Shown here: positions 23,595 through 35,279 of the stretch, one piece after another
Layout of the letters: the number at the start of each line of letters is the position of its first letter
How positions within the stretch are numbered: the stretch's first letter is position 1
NCBI GenBank assembly: GCA_030762935.1
Contig: CM060899.1
Span: 11,199,001-11,263,000 of the forward strand
Direction: 5' to 3'
Length of the DNA: 64,000 nucleotides
Source: Hymenopus coronatus
Taxonomy: Eukaryota; Arthropoda; Insecta; Mantodea; Hymenopodidae
Translations under genes and position numbers: made by a program
The notes under the pieces: model-generated
What the model was told of the DNA's origin: nothing
What the model saw: the letters and a program-made list of their open reading frames with translations, nothing else
The model's database searches: none

Positions 23595-25046
23595 ATGGCA
23601 CCAAAATTAAAACCCCTTAATAAAGACGTTGGAAAGGAAGTAGTCGAGTCATGTGGTCCTCGCTACTTGGTTATTCATAGGACAGAGGAAGGTAAGAAAT
23701 TCCTTACGGTGAGCCCTTTTACTATCCAAAAGGGTCTCGATGCCATTGCTGGTCCTGTTAAATCCTGCGTTCGAGCTCGCAATGGTACACTTCTTGTCGA
23801 AGCCAACTCCGCCTCGCAAGCTGCAAGGATTCTTAAAGCCACCATGTTAGCCAGCTATCCAGTGAAGGTCGAGGTGCACAAGTCGCTGAACTCCTCCCGC
23901 GGTGTAGTAACAACCCGCGCGTTGGACGGTTTGTCTATTGAGGAGATCCAAGAAAATCTAGCGACTCAGGGTGTCTCAGCTGTTTATCGGGTACAACGTA
24001 AGATCAACGGTGAATTCCTGCCTACTCGTACCCTGTTTCTTACTTTTGATCGGGTTGATCTGCCTCAAAAGATTAGAGCAGGGTATGAAGCCATCGAAGT
24101 TAGGCCTTATATACCCAATCCGCTGAGGTGCTTTAAATGCCAACGTTTTGGTCACACTAGTGAGTAGTGTACCGGCAAGTCCACCTGCGTCCACTGCGGT
24201 GACATCTCCCACGATGGGGCTTGTGCTTCAGCTCCATCGTGTGTGAACTGTAACGGGGAACACCCATCTAGTTCCCGAGACTGCCCCCGTTTTGCAGAGG
24301 AACGAGCGATCCAGGAGATACGGGTGAAAGAGAAGGTGTCCTTCTTGGAAGCCCGGAAGCTCCTGCGACTCCGCCAACCCTCTGCCCCGAGGTCCGGTAC
24401 CTATAGCTCAGTTGCAGCTAAACCGGTACCGCGTCGGGAAATCGCAACACAGACCGGCGATATGAACGGGGCTACAATTGCGGAAAAGGTCATTTTAGCC
24501 CAAGCGCTGCCAAAGCCTTCGGCACCTACACCCAAGTTGGTATCAACATATGCCAAATCCGCCAGCTTACAGAATAGTCCTGCACACTTGTCACCGAAAG
24601 TCTCGACCTCGGGAACTAAAGCTGGTAAATTCACGACGTCTTCTGCCCCGGAAAAACAGTTTAAGACCAAGTATGTACGACAAGACTTTTTGAAAGAGAA
24701 TGTGCAATCTATTACCAAGTCATCTAAAGGTAAGAAAAGTACACGCAACTCCACACGTGTATCCTCCTCTGAAGGGTCATCTGGGGAGGAGGGCGTGAAT
24801 CGGCGACGGCCGTCTTCGCCGATCAGCACATCCAATCGGTTCGAACTTCTCGGACCGAAATTTGGTCTTGAAAAAGGGGCCTCCCTTGTGGAGGAGATGG
24901 AGCAGGAGGATTCTGCCGCCACTGCCAGAGGGACAGTGCGGAAACGGCAGGATCGTGCTCCTGAAAATAGTACTAGCCCAACGCCTAAGAAGAACAAATT
25001 GAACCGACCAGCCAATCCCATTCTGCAGAAGCGTCTTTCGATTTGA
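23595..25046 (+). pseudogene. LINE ORF1, gag-like nucleic-acid-binding protein
   Basis: About 484 codons, starting at ATG (MAPKLKPLNKDVG). The protein would coat the LINE RNA in its ribonucleoprotein. An N-terminal RRM-like/PRE-type region (LVIHRTEEGKKFLTVSPFTI, GVVTTRALDGLSIEEI, LFLTFDR) is followed by RPYIPNPLRCFKCQRFGH and three zinc knuckles (CFKC..H..C; CVHCG..H.GAC; CVNCNGEHPSSSRDC). A long Ser/Thr/Lys-rich tail follows. One TAG at 24165-24167 interrupts the first knuckle exactly where a Gln codon before the last Cys would be expected, consistent with one C-to-T change. The frame is otherwise open, and ORF2 begins 22 bp after its stop. Confidence 0.85.
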
Positions 25047-25068
25047 AACATGTCCCATAATATACTCA

Positions 25069-28000
25069 ATGGCTATCCTCCATTGGAACATACGCGGAAT
25101 TCGACATCGACCAGTGCTTGACTTGTTGCTGCGCCAGCATGAACCCTTGGCTGTATGCTTACAAGAGACGAAGCTCCGTCCACAGTACACCGTTACCTTC
25201 AGGCAGTACTCCTCCGTACGATGTGATTTATCCCCGGAGGTCGGTGTCCCGGCACATGCGGGCACTATGATGCTTATTCGAGATGATGCTTTTGCCAACT
25301 CCGTACCCATACAATCTGCAATCCAGTCCGTTGCTGTCAGCATTAAGCTACCCTCCGCTTTATTCACCATTTGAAGTATCTATTTGCCTCCATCTGCGGA
25401 CCTCTCGCACAGCGACTTAGAACACCTCATTTCGCAGTTGCCACCACCCTTTTTATTGGTAGGCGACGTGAATGCCCATCACCCTCTTTGGGGCTCTCCT
25501 CGGGCTTGTGCGAGAGGTACGCTACTTAAAGACTTCTTGGATAGTCAGAATCTTGCTCTCTTGAACACCGGAGAGCCCACCTTTCTATCTGACGCATTTC
25601 ATAGTTTTTCACACATTGACATTGCAATTTGTTCCCCTCAGCTGGCAGTCACCTTATGCTGGAATATCATCTCGGATTTGCATTCTAGTGACCACTTTCC
25701 TTGTCGTATTAGTGTCTTGACACCCGTTGTATGTTCCACCCGTTTACCTAGTTGGCGCCTAGACCACGCCAGCTGGGAACTGTACTCCCACTTGGCTGAA
25801 TTTAGCTACGAAGAGCACGACTCTGTGAACCACTTGGTCGAACACCTCACAGGGACCATTCTTTCTGCTGCTGAGCAATCCATTTCGCGTTCGACTGGCT
25901 ACAGCCGTCGATTTCCGGTACCTTGGTGGACCGATGACTGTCGGGATGCTATCCGCGCTCGCAGACGAGCTCTACGGGTTTTCCAGCGTTTTCCTACACT
26001 GGATAACCTGATACACTATAAACGGATGCGTGCACATTCTAGGCGGGTTATTAAGGATAGCAAAAAGATGTCATGGAATAATTTCGATGGTTCCTTTAAT
26101 CGACATACACCTTCCTCTGTCGTATGGGATAAGTTAAGACGTGTGGCTGGGAAACCGAACCATATGCCCATCGCCGGTCTCAAAACACCTACCGGAGCTG
26201 TTGTTGATACATTTGACGTGGCGAATACTTTAGGCAGTGCTTTCGCTCAGGTGTATAGCTCGGGCAATTATTCCCCTGAGTTTCTTACAGTAAAGAATCA
26301 GGTGGAATCTCAAGAATTCTCGTTTCTTTCTGGCAACCTTGAGGATTATAATCGCCTTTTCACCCTGGCAGAGCTAGACAATGCACTCTCCTCTTCACGA
26401 CACTCAGCACCAGGTCCAGATGGTATCCACGTCCAAATGTTGCAACATCTCTCTCCTGATGGCAAAGATTTCCTACTCGAGGTCTATAATCGTGTCTGGG
26501 TTGATGGCATTTTTCCAGACAAGTGGCGGGAGGCCACCATCATACCCATTCTTAAACCTGGAAAGGACCGCCATCTTCCTTCCAGTTACCGTCCTAATTC
26601 CCTCACCAGTTGCGTGTGCAAGGTGATGGAACGTATGATCAATGGACGGTTGGTGTGGTGGCTGGAAATCCCACAATCTTCTGACGAACATCCAGTGTGG
26701 CTTTCGACGACGACGTTCAACTGCTGACCACCTTGTCTCTCTGTCAACTCAGATTATGGACGGGTTTCTTAAGAACAGCCCCACAGTTGGGATATTTTTG
26801 GACCTCGAGAAGGCCTACGACACGTGTTGGCGGGCGGGAATATTGCGTTCTCTGCACAACTGGAACATACGTGAACGCCTACCGTTGGTCATTCAGGAGT
26901 TTATGCGGGACCGCGTTTTTCGAGTGAGGGTGGGCTCGGTTTTTTCTAACCATTTTATTCAAGAGAACGGAGTGCCGCAGGGCTCGGTACTCAGCGTGAC
27001 TCTATTTGCTATTGCGATAAATTCCATATCACTGTGTGTGCCTCAAGGTGTCTCTTCCTGTTTATTCGTGGACGACTTTGCCATCTTCTGTACTTCTCAG
27101 CGTACACCGTTTTTGGAACGCCGTCTCCAACGGTGTTTGGACAATCTCTATGCTTGGAGCTCGAAACACGGTTTTCGTTTCTCCGCTGAGAAGACAGTCT
27201 GCGTTAACTTCTGGCGCCGTAAGTGGCAAATGCCGCCGTCTCTTCGACTCGGGCCAGATTTACTTCCTTTCGCAGACGAGGCGAGATTCCTTGGCTTGAT
27301 CTTCGATCGGAAACTTTGTTGGGCACCACAAATAGCACAGCTTAGAGCACGATGTGACCGTTCTCTAAATCTTTTACGGATACTAAGTGGCAAATCTTGG
27401 GGTGCGGATCGGACGGCATTGCTCCGTCTTTATCGTGCTGTGATTCGTTCGAAGTTGGACTATGGCAGCATTGTGTATTCTTCAGCTCGACCTTCAGTGC
27501 TCAGAAGGTTAGACACAGTCCATAACCAGGGCATCCGTGTGGCCGTTGGAGCTTTTCCCACGAGCCCAGTTGTTAGCCTCTACGCCGAATCGGGAGAACC
27601 TCCTCTGAGTTGTCGGCGTGATGTCCTGCTTGCTAATTATGGCTGTGGGCTGAAGTGTATGCCTGGGCATCCAACTTATCACGCGTTTTTCTCCCCTGAG
27701 CTGCACGAGCGATACTGCCTCCGCTCTCTGAGCCCCAGGCCAGCAGGTTTTCGTTTCCGTGAGCTTCTACGCCAGCACCATGTTGACATTCCTCGGCTGT
27801 TATCCAAGGGAGAGAGTAAACACCCCCCTTGGTTACGCGCTACCTCCCATGTCGATCTCGGGATGACGCTCTACGGGAAATCTGTTACGCCTCTTGATAG
27901 TATTCGTCGTTGCTTTTTAGAATTTTTATCCAAATACAGTGGCCGTATTTGTATTTACACCGATGGTAGTAAGAGCCCCGACGGTGTTGGATGTGCCTTT

Positions 28001-28756
28001 GTCACTGGCACCGCAACTTCTACTTACGGTTTGCCTAGTTGCACATCTATATATTCTGCCGAGCTATATGCTATTTATCAAGCCCTTCTGTATATTCGAC
28101 GTCGAAAATTAGGTGACTGCCTTATACTTAGTGATTCCCTTAGTGCCCTTCAGAGCATTCGTGAGCTGTACAATTACCATCCTTTGGTGCAGCGCATCCA
28201 GGACGTCCTCCACATTTTGCACGCTTCTGGTTTTAATGTGGAGTGCGCATGGATTCCTGGACACGTTGGCTTACCAGGGAATGACACGGCGGATTTGGCA
28301 GCGAAATCGGCAGTCACAGCGCCCAGTGTTGCGATTACCCATTCAACAGCAGAAGATTTTAGAGTGGCTGTACGGAGAGCCGTTTTTTCGACTTGGCATG
28401 CGGAGTGGTCGGCTCTCCGTGGTAATAAGCTGTGAGAGGTGAAGGATCTCCCTGTCAACTGGGTAACCTCCTCTCTTTTATTGCGCCGGGAGGAGGTAGT
28501 ATTAGCTCGGCTAAGAATTGGCCACTGTATTTTTACTCACAGTTACCTTTTTAAACCAGAACCTGCTCCTGTCTGTGCGCTCTGTGGGGAGGCACAGACA
28601 GTTCGTCATGTGTTGCTGGAGTGTGGTCACCAGGCACACATTCGGTCATCTATGGGCATGCCGGCCTCTCTTGCTGAGGTCCTGGCAGATGACCCAAGAG
28701 CAGTGGACAGGGTTTTTAAATTTTTAGCAAAACTTTCTTTTACCTTGACGTTTTAG
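25069..28756 (+). pseudogene. LINE ORF2, endonuclease-RT-RNase H polyprotein
   Basis: About 1,229 codons. The apurinic-type endonuclease shows HWNIRG, LQETKL, VGDVNAHH and SSDHFP. The reverse transcriptase shows PGPDGI, a YRP motif, FLDLEKAYD, GVPQGSVLS and the catalytic LFVDDF. RNase H shows IYTDGSK, SAELYAI, LSDSLSAL and GNDTADLA, so its four acidic residues are in place. A C-terminal CCHC knuckle reads CALCG...H.LLEC. Lesions: TGA at 25372-25374 in the endonuclease, one extra base near 26670 between the YRP region and the FLDLEKAYD block, and TGA at 28433-28435 (NKL-stop-EVKDLP, likely CGA to TGA) before the CCHC tail. Otherwise open, so this is a young, recently disabled copy. Confidence 0.9.
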
Positions 28757-29044
28757 TGTGATAGCAGTTTTTTTTTTTAAACTCTTTTAATTTTATTGTG
28801 TTGATTTTAGATGGAGTTTTATATCCAGCTCTGTTTAGAGGGCTGGACAGTTCTGTTACTTCCTTTTCAACTGTGTTAGCTCTTTTACTTGTGTTTTTTT
28901 TTTCTTTTTTCTTTTTTTTTTTTTTTTTCTTTTTTTGGTATTTTCTTACTGCCTATTGCCAAGTTTTAATCGTAAGGGCGCTTATGACCTCGGCAGTTGA
29001 GCGCCGTTAAACACCATTATCATCATCATCATCATCCTTGGACA

Positions 29045-29998
29045 TCTCTCAGAAGGGGTTGGTGCGAGTTAGGAGTGGTGAATTATAACATTTAAAGCAT
29101 AGTAATACAACAGAGGGATTGGGAAAACAGCAAAGAGAGTGGTGGATACCTCCACCCACCCTTCTAGAGCATCCTGTTACCGTTAAAATAATGCATGATT
29201 CCTGCTTGGTGTTCTCTGAATTTCTCTAATATTTGCCTACACTAACCAAGGGTATTGCATTCCATCCAGAAATTATATAAAAGAGTTCACGATATACACT
29301 CTTCTGAGATCTGTGAATAACAGTTTCACTTTTAGGAAACGTGCGTTTCCATGATATGTGCATAGATGAACAGTGCAACTGAAAAATGAAATTTGGGATG
29401 AACTACATTTGTAATATTTCATTTGCAACATTCTTACTTTCTCTACCACCTACATATTAGGTACAGAAGGTATTGCATTCCATCCAATAGGGGACAGATC
29501 TTTTGAGACCCCATTAATTAAAAGAAACAGAAAACTCCAAGTGCATGCGCATGAGCCTTTAAACAGCATAAGTATTGGTATTTAAATTCCTTTATCTTTC
29601 AACGATGGACATTAAGGTTTTCAAGAAAATTGCCTAGGAAATCATCAGTTAGCCACTGCATGGAAAATGTTCCCAAAAATTGGATGTTTAGATTAGCTCT
29701 CACAGTTTTCCCTTGCCTCCAGAACACTGGTGTGGGTAAGTTTTACAGACTCTTGACTTATTTGAAAACTATTTCATGCATTTACCGTCCAATATAATGT
29801 CCTGGCTAAAAGTCTTTAAACTAAAGAGTTAGAAAGAGAAAAAGTAAGAGAAAGAGAATCAATCACTGCATGCTTTTTATTCTGTTGTATTTTTTCATCA
29901 TAATCAATTATCATCAAGACGCACAATTGATAGTGTACACTTAACTACTTAGAATGAAATTATTATTATATAACCTAAAAATGTGTCAATAAAATGTA
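29045..29998. other. Non-coding, no gene seen
   Basis: Two partial matches to each other (GGTATTGCATTCCATCC near 29250 and 29468) hint at decayed dispersed repeats. No coding signal was found. Confidence 0.35.
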
Positions 29999-30220
29999 CA
30001 GGGTGGACCGCAAGTTTCTCACCCCCCAAAACATTTCAGCGTGGCATTTGCTTTGCTTCTCAGTTTTAAATTCAATTGCCTTTAGGTGCCCAATATACCT
30101 CTCGTAAGACAACAATGTGTGCTGTATTGATTCCAGTTACTGTTACTTCCATTGTTTATGCAGTGTTAGCATGACCTTAGATATGCTAGACATTACGTTT
30201 GATACATTTTTACTTTATTC

Positions 30221-30345
30221 ATATGCACTATGTACATAGTGTATAGAGAAAATATTGCACTCCACCAAAAATTCGACACCGAGATTTCACCGGAAATATA
30301 TGTTTTAGGGCCCCCAATATCCAAAAAAAGCATTTTCACAAAAAG

Positions 30346-30384
<39 letters not shown>

Positions 30385-31111
30385 TGCGCATGTGTTTGTG
30401 TCCGTGTGTCTGTGAACACGATAACTCAAAAACGAAAAGTCGGTAAAATACCAAACTTGGTATTTAAGTTTAGTATCTTCCAGGGATGCGACACGAAGAT
30501 TTTGAGCAAAATCCCCCCACCCCCAACTACCCTTTACATGGAACTTTTTTTCGAAAATTTTGATTTTCTCAAAAATGGCTCTAATGATTTTGATTATAAT
30601 TTCGGATATTAAACATATTTACCTGACATATGAAATGTATATCTTGAATTTTCTGGGAATAGCCTGAGAAGAGTAGTTTATTCTGCATGAATTTTACATT
30701 TTGAATAACTGCTAAACCGTAAGAGATGGACAAAACTTACTACACAAAAAATGTAGAGCACATTAAAACACACAATTTATGTTATATAAATTTTTTCGTG
30801 GAGTTCGTCGTTTTTGTGACATTCCTTATTTTGGGTTTCTGCTATGAAAAACGTATACTTTTCTCATACTGGAACTTGTCAACTCCTATCCATATAAACA
30901 AAGGAACTTCATTGACATAGCAACCAGCTTTTGACTATCACTTTAACCTACGGTTGTCCCTTATTTCGCTTCTACTTACAAGGATGCGAGTAATAAGACT
31001 ATTTATGCTAATTTTTTCTGATTAGCATAAAGTAAATAGAAGTATAAGCTTTTTAAGAATTATTTGTTGCAGGGATATGGAGAAAGTCATGTGAATGGTA
31101 CACATCAGATT
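30221..31111. repeat. Unclassified interspersed repeat, copy 2
   Basis: The counterpart of 6214-7316, without the palindromic insertion; the empty target TAAGACTATTTATG lies at 30994-31007. It carries its own (TG)n tract at about 30346-30380. It lies inside the Tc1-type element, so it arrived later. Confidence 0.8.
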
Positions 31112-31469
31112 TTTTTTTCTTACTGTTCAAGGGAAGCTGGCTATTGTGAAGCTTAAAGGTGAGCTAAAGAATGAAATTTCAGGTGGTATTTATCTTCAAG
31201 TGTCTATGATCTGCATTCAATTAAGGAATGTTTACACAGTTGTTGCTCTGCACATCACAGCATGGGTTAAAATAAACCATAAATTTCTCACCCGGGGGAG
31301 AAACTTTTGTACCCTTTAGAGTTCTTTTGTCTTTATTATTGTTACTTACTTTATCAACGGGTATAGGGCCTTAAATCAATTTTTTTTTTTGTTTTCAACA
31401 GATGTCACCCACAGCAAGGGAATATTTATGCACAAAAATTCAGTTCTTAGTGTACAAGGGGTGTCGATA

Positions 31470-32407
31470 AAAGAAATCACACATTTGAAGTTTGACAGAA
31501 ACACTGAGAAAGTGGGCTAGAAAAGAGGAAGGTGATGTTGAGGATGTAGAACGAATGGATAGACCATCTAAAGTTACTCCAAATACAAAAGAAGGATCAA
31601 AGGGATCTGTGTAAGGATAAAGTTGCAGGCATACAAGGTGTTGCCAAGAAACTGAATATTTCAACTCAATTCCAAGACAGTGGGAAGAAACTTGAGGACA
31701 CAACAGTGAGGCGCTGATTGGTGTAAAACTGCATTAAGGAAGCAGTCAAGCCTTTGCTCAGTGAAAAAGATGTCAATCATCGAATGAAATTTTGTAAAAG
31801 ATTAATTTGGAAAGGTTTTGTTGATGACACTACAGAAAGATGTGTAAAAAAGGCACATATATTTTTTACAGATGTTGAACTCAACCCCAAACCAAACAGA
31901 CAAAATCGTAACATCCGCACGAATGATCCTTCCAGTATTTCACCAGTCCTTGTTCAAAAAATTTCCCTGAAAATACTGGTCGCAGGTGGCATATCACGGT
32001 ATGGGAAAATACAGTTGCACATTGTCCCACAAAATCAGACTGTCAATTTTGCCAATATTCAAGAGGACCCCTCCTAGTTTCCCAAGGGTAATATGGGTGT
32101 TTTGATGCAGGATGGAGCAACAGCTCATACTGCAAAGACAGCCATGAAGGTGATAAAGGAACACTTCAACGTTTGGACTGACTGGCTAGGAAATTCGCCT
32201 GATCTCAATGTCATTGAGAACTTGTGGGTCAAACTTCAAGATAGTGTTTTTAGACAACCCAGACCACGAAACAGGGATCAATTAATCACCAGGGTTCAAG
32301 AAGAATGGGAAAGCATAAACCAGAACACCACCAAGGATTTGGTTAAAAGTTTCGCTCGACTCATTATTGCATGCCATACCAACAACGGCAGACATAAAAA
32401 GTTCTAA
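31470..32407 (+). pseudogene. Tc1 family DD34E transposase
   Basis: Broken into several frames. An N-terminal helix-turn-helix region is poorly preserved. The catalytic part is clearer: FTDVELNPKPNRQNRNI (first Asp), ILVAGGISRYGKIQ, then MQDGATAHTA with the second Asp and NSPDLNVIENLW with Glu. There are 34 residues between the second Asp and the Glu, the Tc1-type DD34E spacing. A C-terminal tail (RDQLITRVQEEWESI...IACHTNNG) ends just before the right inverted repeat. Stops and indels around 31440-31760 and at 32075-32093 show it is dead. Confidence 0.8.
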
Positions 32408-32523
32408 ATTTGGTGTGTGTTAGAGAAATACATGAAGATGCTGAAAAAATAAATTGCCTAATTGTTATTTAAAGGGTGTTATTTCTTAAAGCTGGGGGGG
32501 TGAAAAACTTTCCGTCCACCCTG

Positions 32524-33689
32524 CTTATTACAGCATAAAATTAACAATTTGAGTTTCTATACTTCTTTGCCTTAACCTCTTGAAGTCATGCATATGAACA
32601 TGGGCTGTGAAACGATTGTAATAAACAGGCTTGCTGAGTATCTGGAATGAAAAATCAGAGAATGACTATCATTTCTGAATGAATTCCACTGAGTTTGAAA
32701 GTTATCTTGGAATTAATAAACAAGCCAGATACTGCTGATGTTACACAAAAGGCTGGATGCACATCAATTACTAAAACTTGTGCATACCTCATTCCTTGGA
32801 CTAATAGGTTTTCCCTTCACTACCTGGGTAATAAGCAATTGAGCTTTCTTCTGCAAAGTTTTACCATTTTGTGTAGTCAGTGACATTACTTAAGGTGACA
32901 CATCTGTGAAAATTGGAAATCCATGGTATGTAATATATCCTATCAAAATTTATACCAGTTATTATACATAATGATAGTAAATATTAGTCATGTATCAAAA
33001 TTCTAAATTACGTGATTATTAAAATAATTGTATACTGTCAAAACTATCAATAGTAGTTTTAAATTATTCACATTAAAACATTTAGTTTTACATATTATGA
33101 GTTCACAATTAGATGTATCATATTTTACTTTTTATACTAGATATGGTTAGTAGTGACAAGTTATTACTTTTCCTAATTTCCAGAACTCAATCTTTTTAAA
33201 TTTGATAATTTATTACTAAAACTTAGAACATAGCTTCAAAAACAGTTTTTAACCTATTAGTCAAAATTTGGATCATGGGTAGCATTTTCAGTATAGACAA
33301 TGTTGGAAATATCTGATGTGTTCCATTCAAATAACTTTCTCTAGCTGTTCCACATACAACATTTTGTTACAGAAGATTATTCTTTTTTCTATGTTTGTAA
33401 TCTAGATAAACATTAGCCGAATTGGTCTTATTAAGTTCTACTTTGTAAATAAAAGGGAAATAAAGGAATAGATTTAGTATTGTAGGCAAATCTTATAAAG
33501 GTGGTCACTAAGTGAAACAATTGAGGTTCAGTTGGTTTAGTATGGTCTCATTTAAGAAAACTTTATTAGTTTAAAAATGAAACTAATAACAATGGATATC
33601 TCTCAAGAAAACCGCATATGACATTAGGGTCTACAATTTTTGTGCAGTACAATTCTGACTAATTTGTAAAATAATACAGATTGAGTCGA
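32524..33689. other. Non-coding, no gene seen
   Basis: AT-rich sequence, with only short random frames. No repeat boundaries were recognised. Confidence 0.35.
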
Positions 33690-34880
33690 CCAGACACTCT
33701 ATGGCTTCAAATACCTAAAGCTTTTCCCGACGCATTTCACCTTCAGTTGAAAGCATCAACAAGGGGTCAACTGGCTGGAACCCTGGTGCTTCTGTGGGTC
33801 TTTCTTCTTTGGGGTGGAGACATCTGATGGTGATTTTATGAGGCGTAGTAGTGAGTTAATTTCTGGAGGAATGTCTAAGTTCATAAGAAAAACACTGTGT
33901 TTTTTATATAAATCTTTTCCCAAATATTTAATTCTGACATAAGACTAACCAATTTTAATAGATGACTCTTTTTTTCTATGTTGTGGTGGTCATTCCAAAA
34001 ATGTGCTGCCACAGCAGATTTGTTGCTTTCTTTGTTTTTGATATTGTCGAAATGTTCCTTTAATGTAGTTCCAATGTTCCTTTTGGTTTTGCCAATTATA
34101 TTTTATTGCAGTCAGAACAGTTGGTTTTACAAATGCCGAACTTCCTTTCGAGGTCAATTTTATCAGTTGTTTTCAGTGGTTTCTTCAAGACATTCTTGAC
34201 ACACAATTTATTGACAGGTGCTAAGATAATGTTGAATTTTTTGAACACTTTTTGAAACATGGGTTGCCCAGGGATGATATGTGAATTTCCTTTGTACTTT
34301 TTTGTCTATAGAAGTTACCTGAGTGGTCATTTGCTTTAGCTGCTTTTGTCTTTTGAACTTTTTTAGTTTGTTGTCTACTAACTTTTTGTTGAAGCCATTC
34401 TTCATGGCAGTTTCTATTATGTTGGAGTATTCAATCATATATTCCTTTTCATTCAATGTCGCCCTCCATGGTGTAATGGTTACCATGCTAACTTCATATA
34501 CCCAAGGTTGCAGGTTCAAACCCGGCGGAGGACGATGGATTTTTTCGGGTGTAAAAATCCTTAACATGACTTCCTTTGGAAGGGAAGTAAAGCCGTTGGT
34601 CCCGTGTCATAGATTTACGGCATGTAAAAGAACCTCAAGCATGATAGAGAAGCCTCTGATCAAAATTAAGCGGTCTTTCATGCCCAATTTAGAATGGGAC
34701 GCTGAGAATCACAGTAGTTAAAGAGCGTCCATAAATAACATGCCATTTATTTATTTTTTTATTTCTTCATCCAATGGCATGTTTACCTATCTATGGGTTA
34801 GGCTATTTATGGTTGCATGTTTTTCTGGTGTGGGATTGAAACTATTTGCCTTGATGTAGTTGTCCATGTGAGTGTCTTCT
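33690..34880 (-). pseudogene. Penelope-like element fragment with nested SINE
   Basis: Read leftward from 34880: a connector with an N-x-LTHR-like segment, then, beyond the SINE, LNEKEYMIEYSNIIETAMKN, KFTYHPWATH and a GIY-YIG domain (FGICKTNCSDCNKI, then KTKRN..TLKEHFDN in another frame, VAAHFW). The tail is NIWEKIYIK...MNLDIPPEINSLL, matching the C-terminus of the PLE at 38826-41862. Downstream of the stop, a hammerhead-shaped segment and GTCGACTCAAT resemble the end module of the other PLE copies. The gene is frameshifted several times and lacks its reverse transcriptase. Confidence 0.75.
34459..34750 (+). mobile_element. tRNA-derived SINE nested in a PLE
   Basis: The head is an almost complete tRNA shape: acceptor-like CCCTCC paired with GGAGG, an A box TGGTGTAATGGTTACC and a B box AGGTTCAAACCCGG. 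The tail includes CATGTAAAAGAACCTC and ends T/A-rich. On both sides the same PLE site appears (TTTTCATTCAATG on the left, TTCTTCATCCAATGG on the right, about 12-15 bp with changes), as expected for an old target-site duplication. Confidence 0.8.
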
Positions 34881-35166
34881 GAAGTTACCAAACTATTCAT
34901 GTGAGATAGAAGATTACATTACAGATGCGGAGATGGCTATTTGGGGACTGAAAGAAATCAAAAGACATACTCCTGAAATTAAATTTGGACCAATCTAGGA
35001 ATAATTTTAAACAAATTAGCTAATTACTCAAGAAAAAAGACGTCGTTTACACAAAAGCCAACAAAGTCAATAAAAGAGTCATTATGGACCCTCCCACATA
35101 CATGCACATGCACACACACACACAGACACACATGTACAATACCTTCTGTAACCACTATGTATGTTG
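34881..35166. other. Short non-coding gap
   Basis: Contains a small (CA)n tract near 35108-35126. Nothing else was recognised. Confidence 0.4.
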
Positions 35167-35279
35167 TACAGGGTGATTTATATAAAACTGACACATTTCT
35201 TTCTTTAATTGTTTCCAAATGAATTGTGCTAGCCACAACTTATTATATCTAAATTCTAGAGGAATTTTGGGAGATTATT

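Larger units (their letters stand above)
23126..29031 (+). mobile_element. Nearly intact I-group (RNase H) LINE, 5.9 kb
   Basis: A full-length non-LTR retrotransposon: a GC-rich 5' UTR of about 470 bp, ORF1 (gag-like), ORF2 (endonuclease, reverse transcriptase, RNase H, CCHC), and a 3' UTR ending in a (TCA)n tail. It is flanked by a 13-bp duplication TCATCCTTGGACA (23113-23125 and 29032-29044), so target-primed integration is well supported. It carries three nonsense codons and one frameshift. It is more GC-rich than its surroundings and is the reference for copies A, B and C. RNase H plus endonuclease places it in the I-type group; the exact clade cannot be set by eye. Confidence 0.9.
29999..32523 (+). 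mobile_element. Tc1-type element with terminal inverted repeats
   Basis: The left end CAGGGTGGACCGCAAGTTTC and the right end (reading inward on the minus strand) CAGGGTGGACGGAAAGTTTT form imperfect inverted repeats of about 30 bp that continue through a run of C. A TA sits just outside the left end; the right TA is lost or mutated. The element contains a degenerate transposase and is enlarged by the unclassified repeat inserted at 30221-31111. Confidence 0.8.

Noticed and set aside
31440..31703. Minus-strand 87-codon frame in the Tc1 element
   Set aside because: Antisense to the degraded Tc1 transposase N-terminus.
33715..33765. Minus-strand hammerhead-like segment at the end of the PLE at 33690-34880
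   Set aside because: GAAAT and GTC are present with a short stem II, but the core reads UUGAUGC and stem I does not pair convincingly. Mentioned only as part of the PLE.
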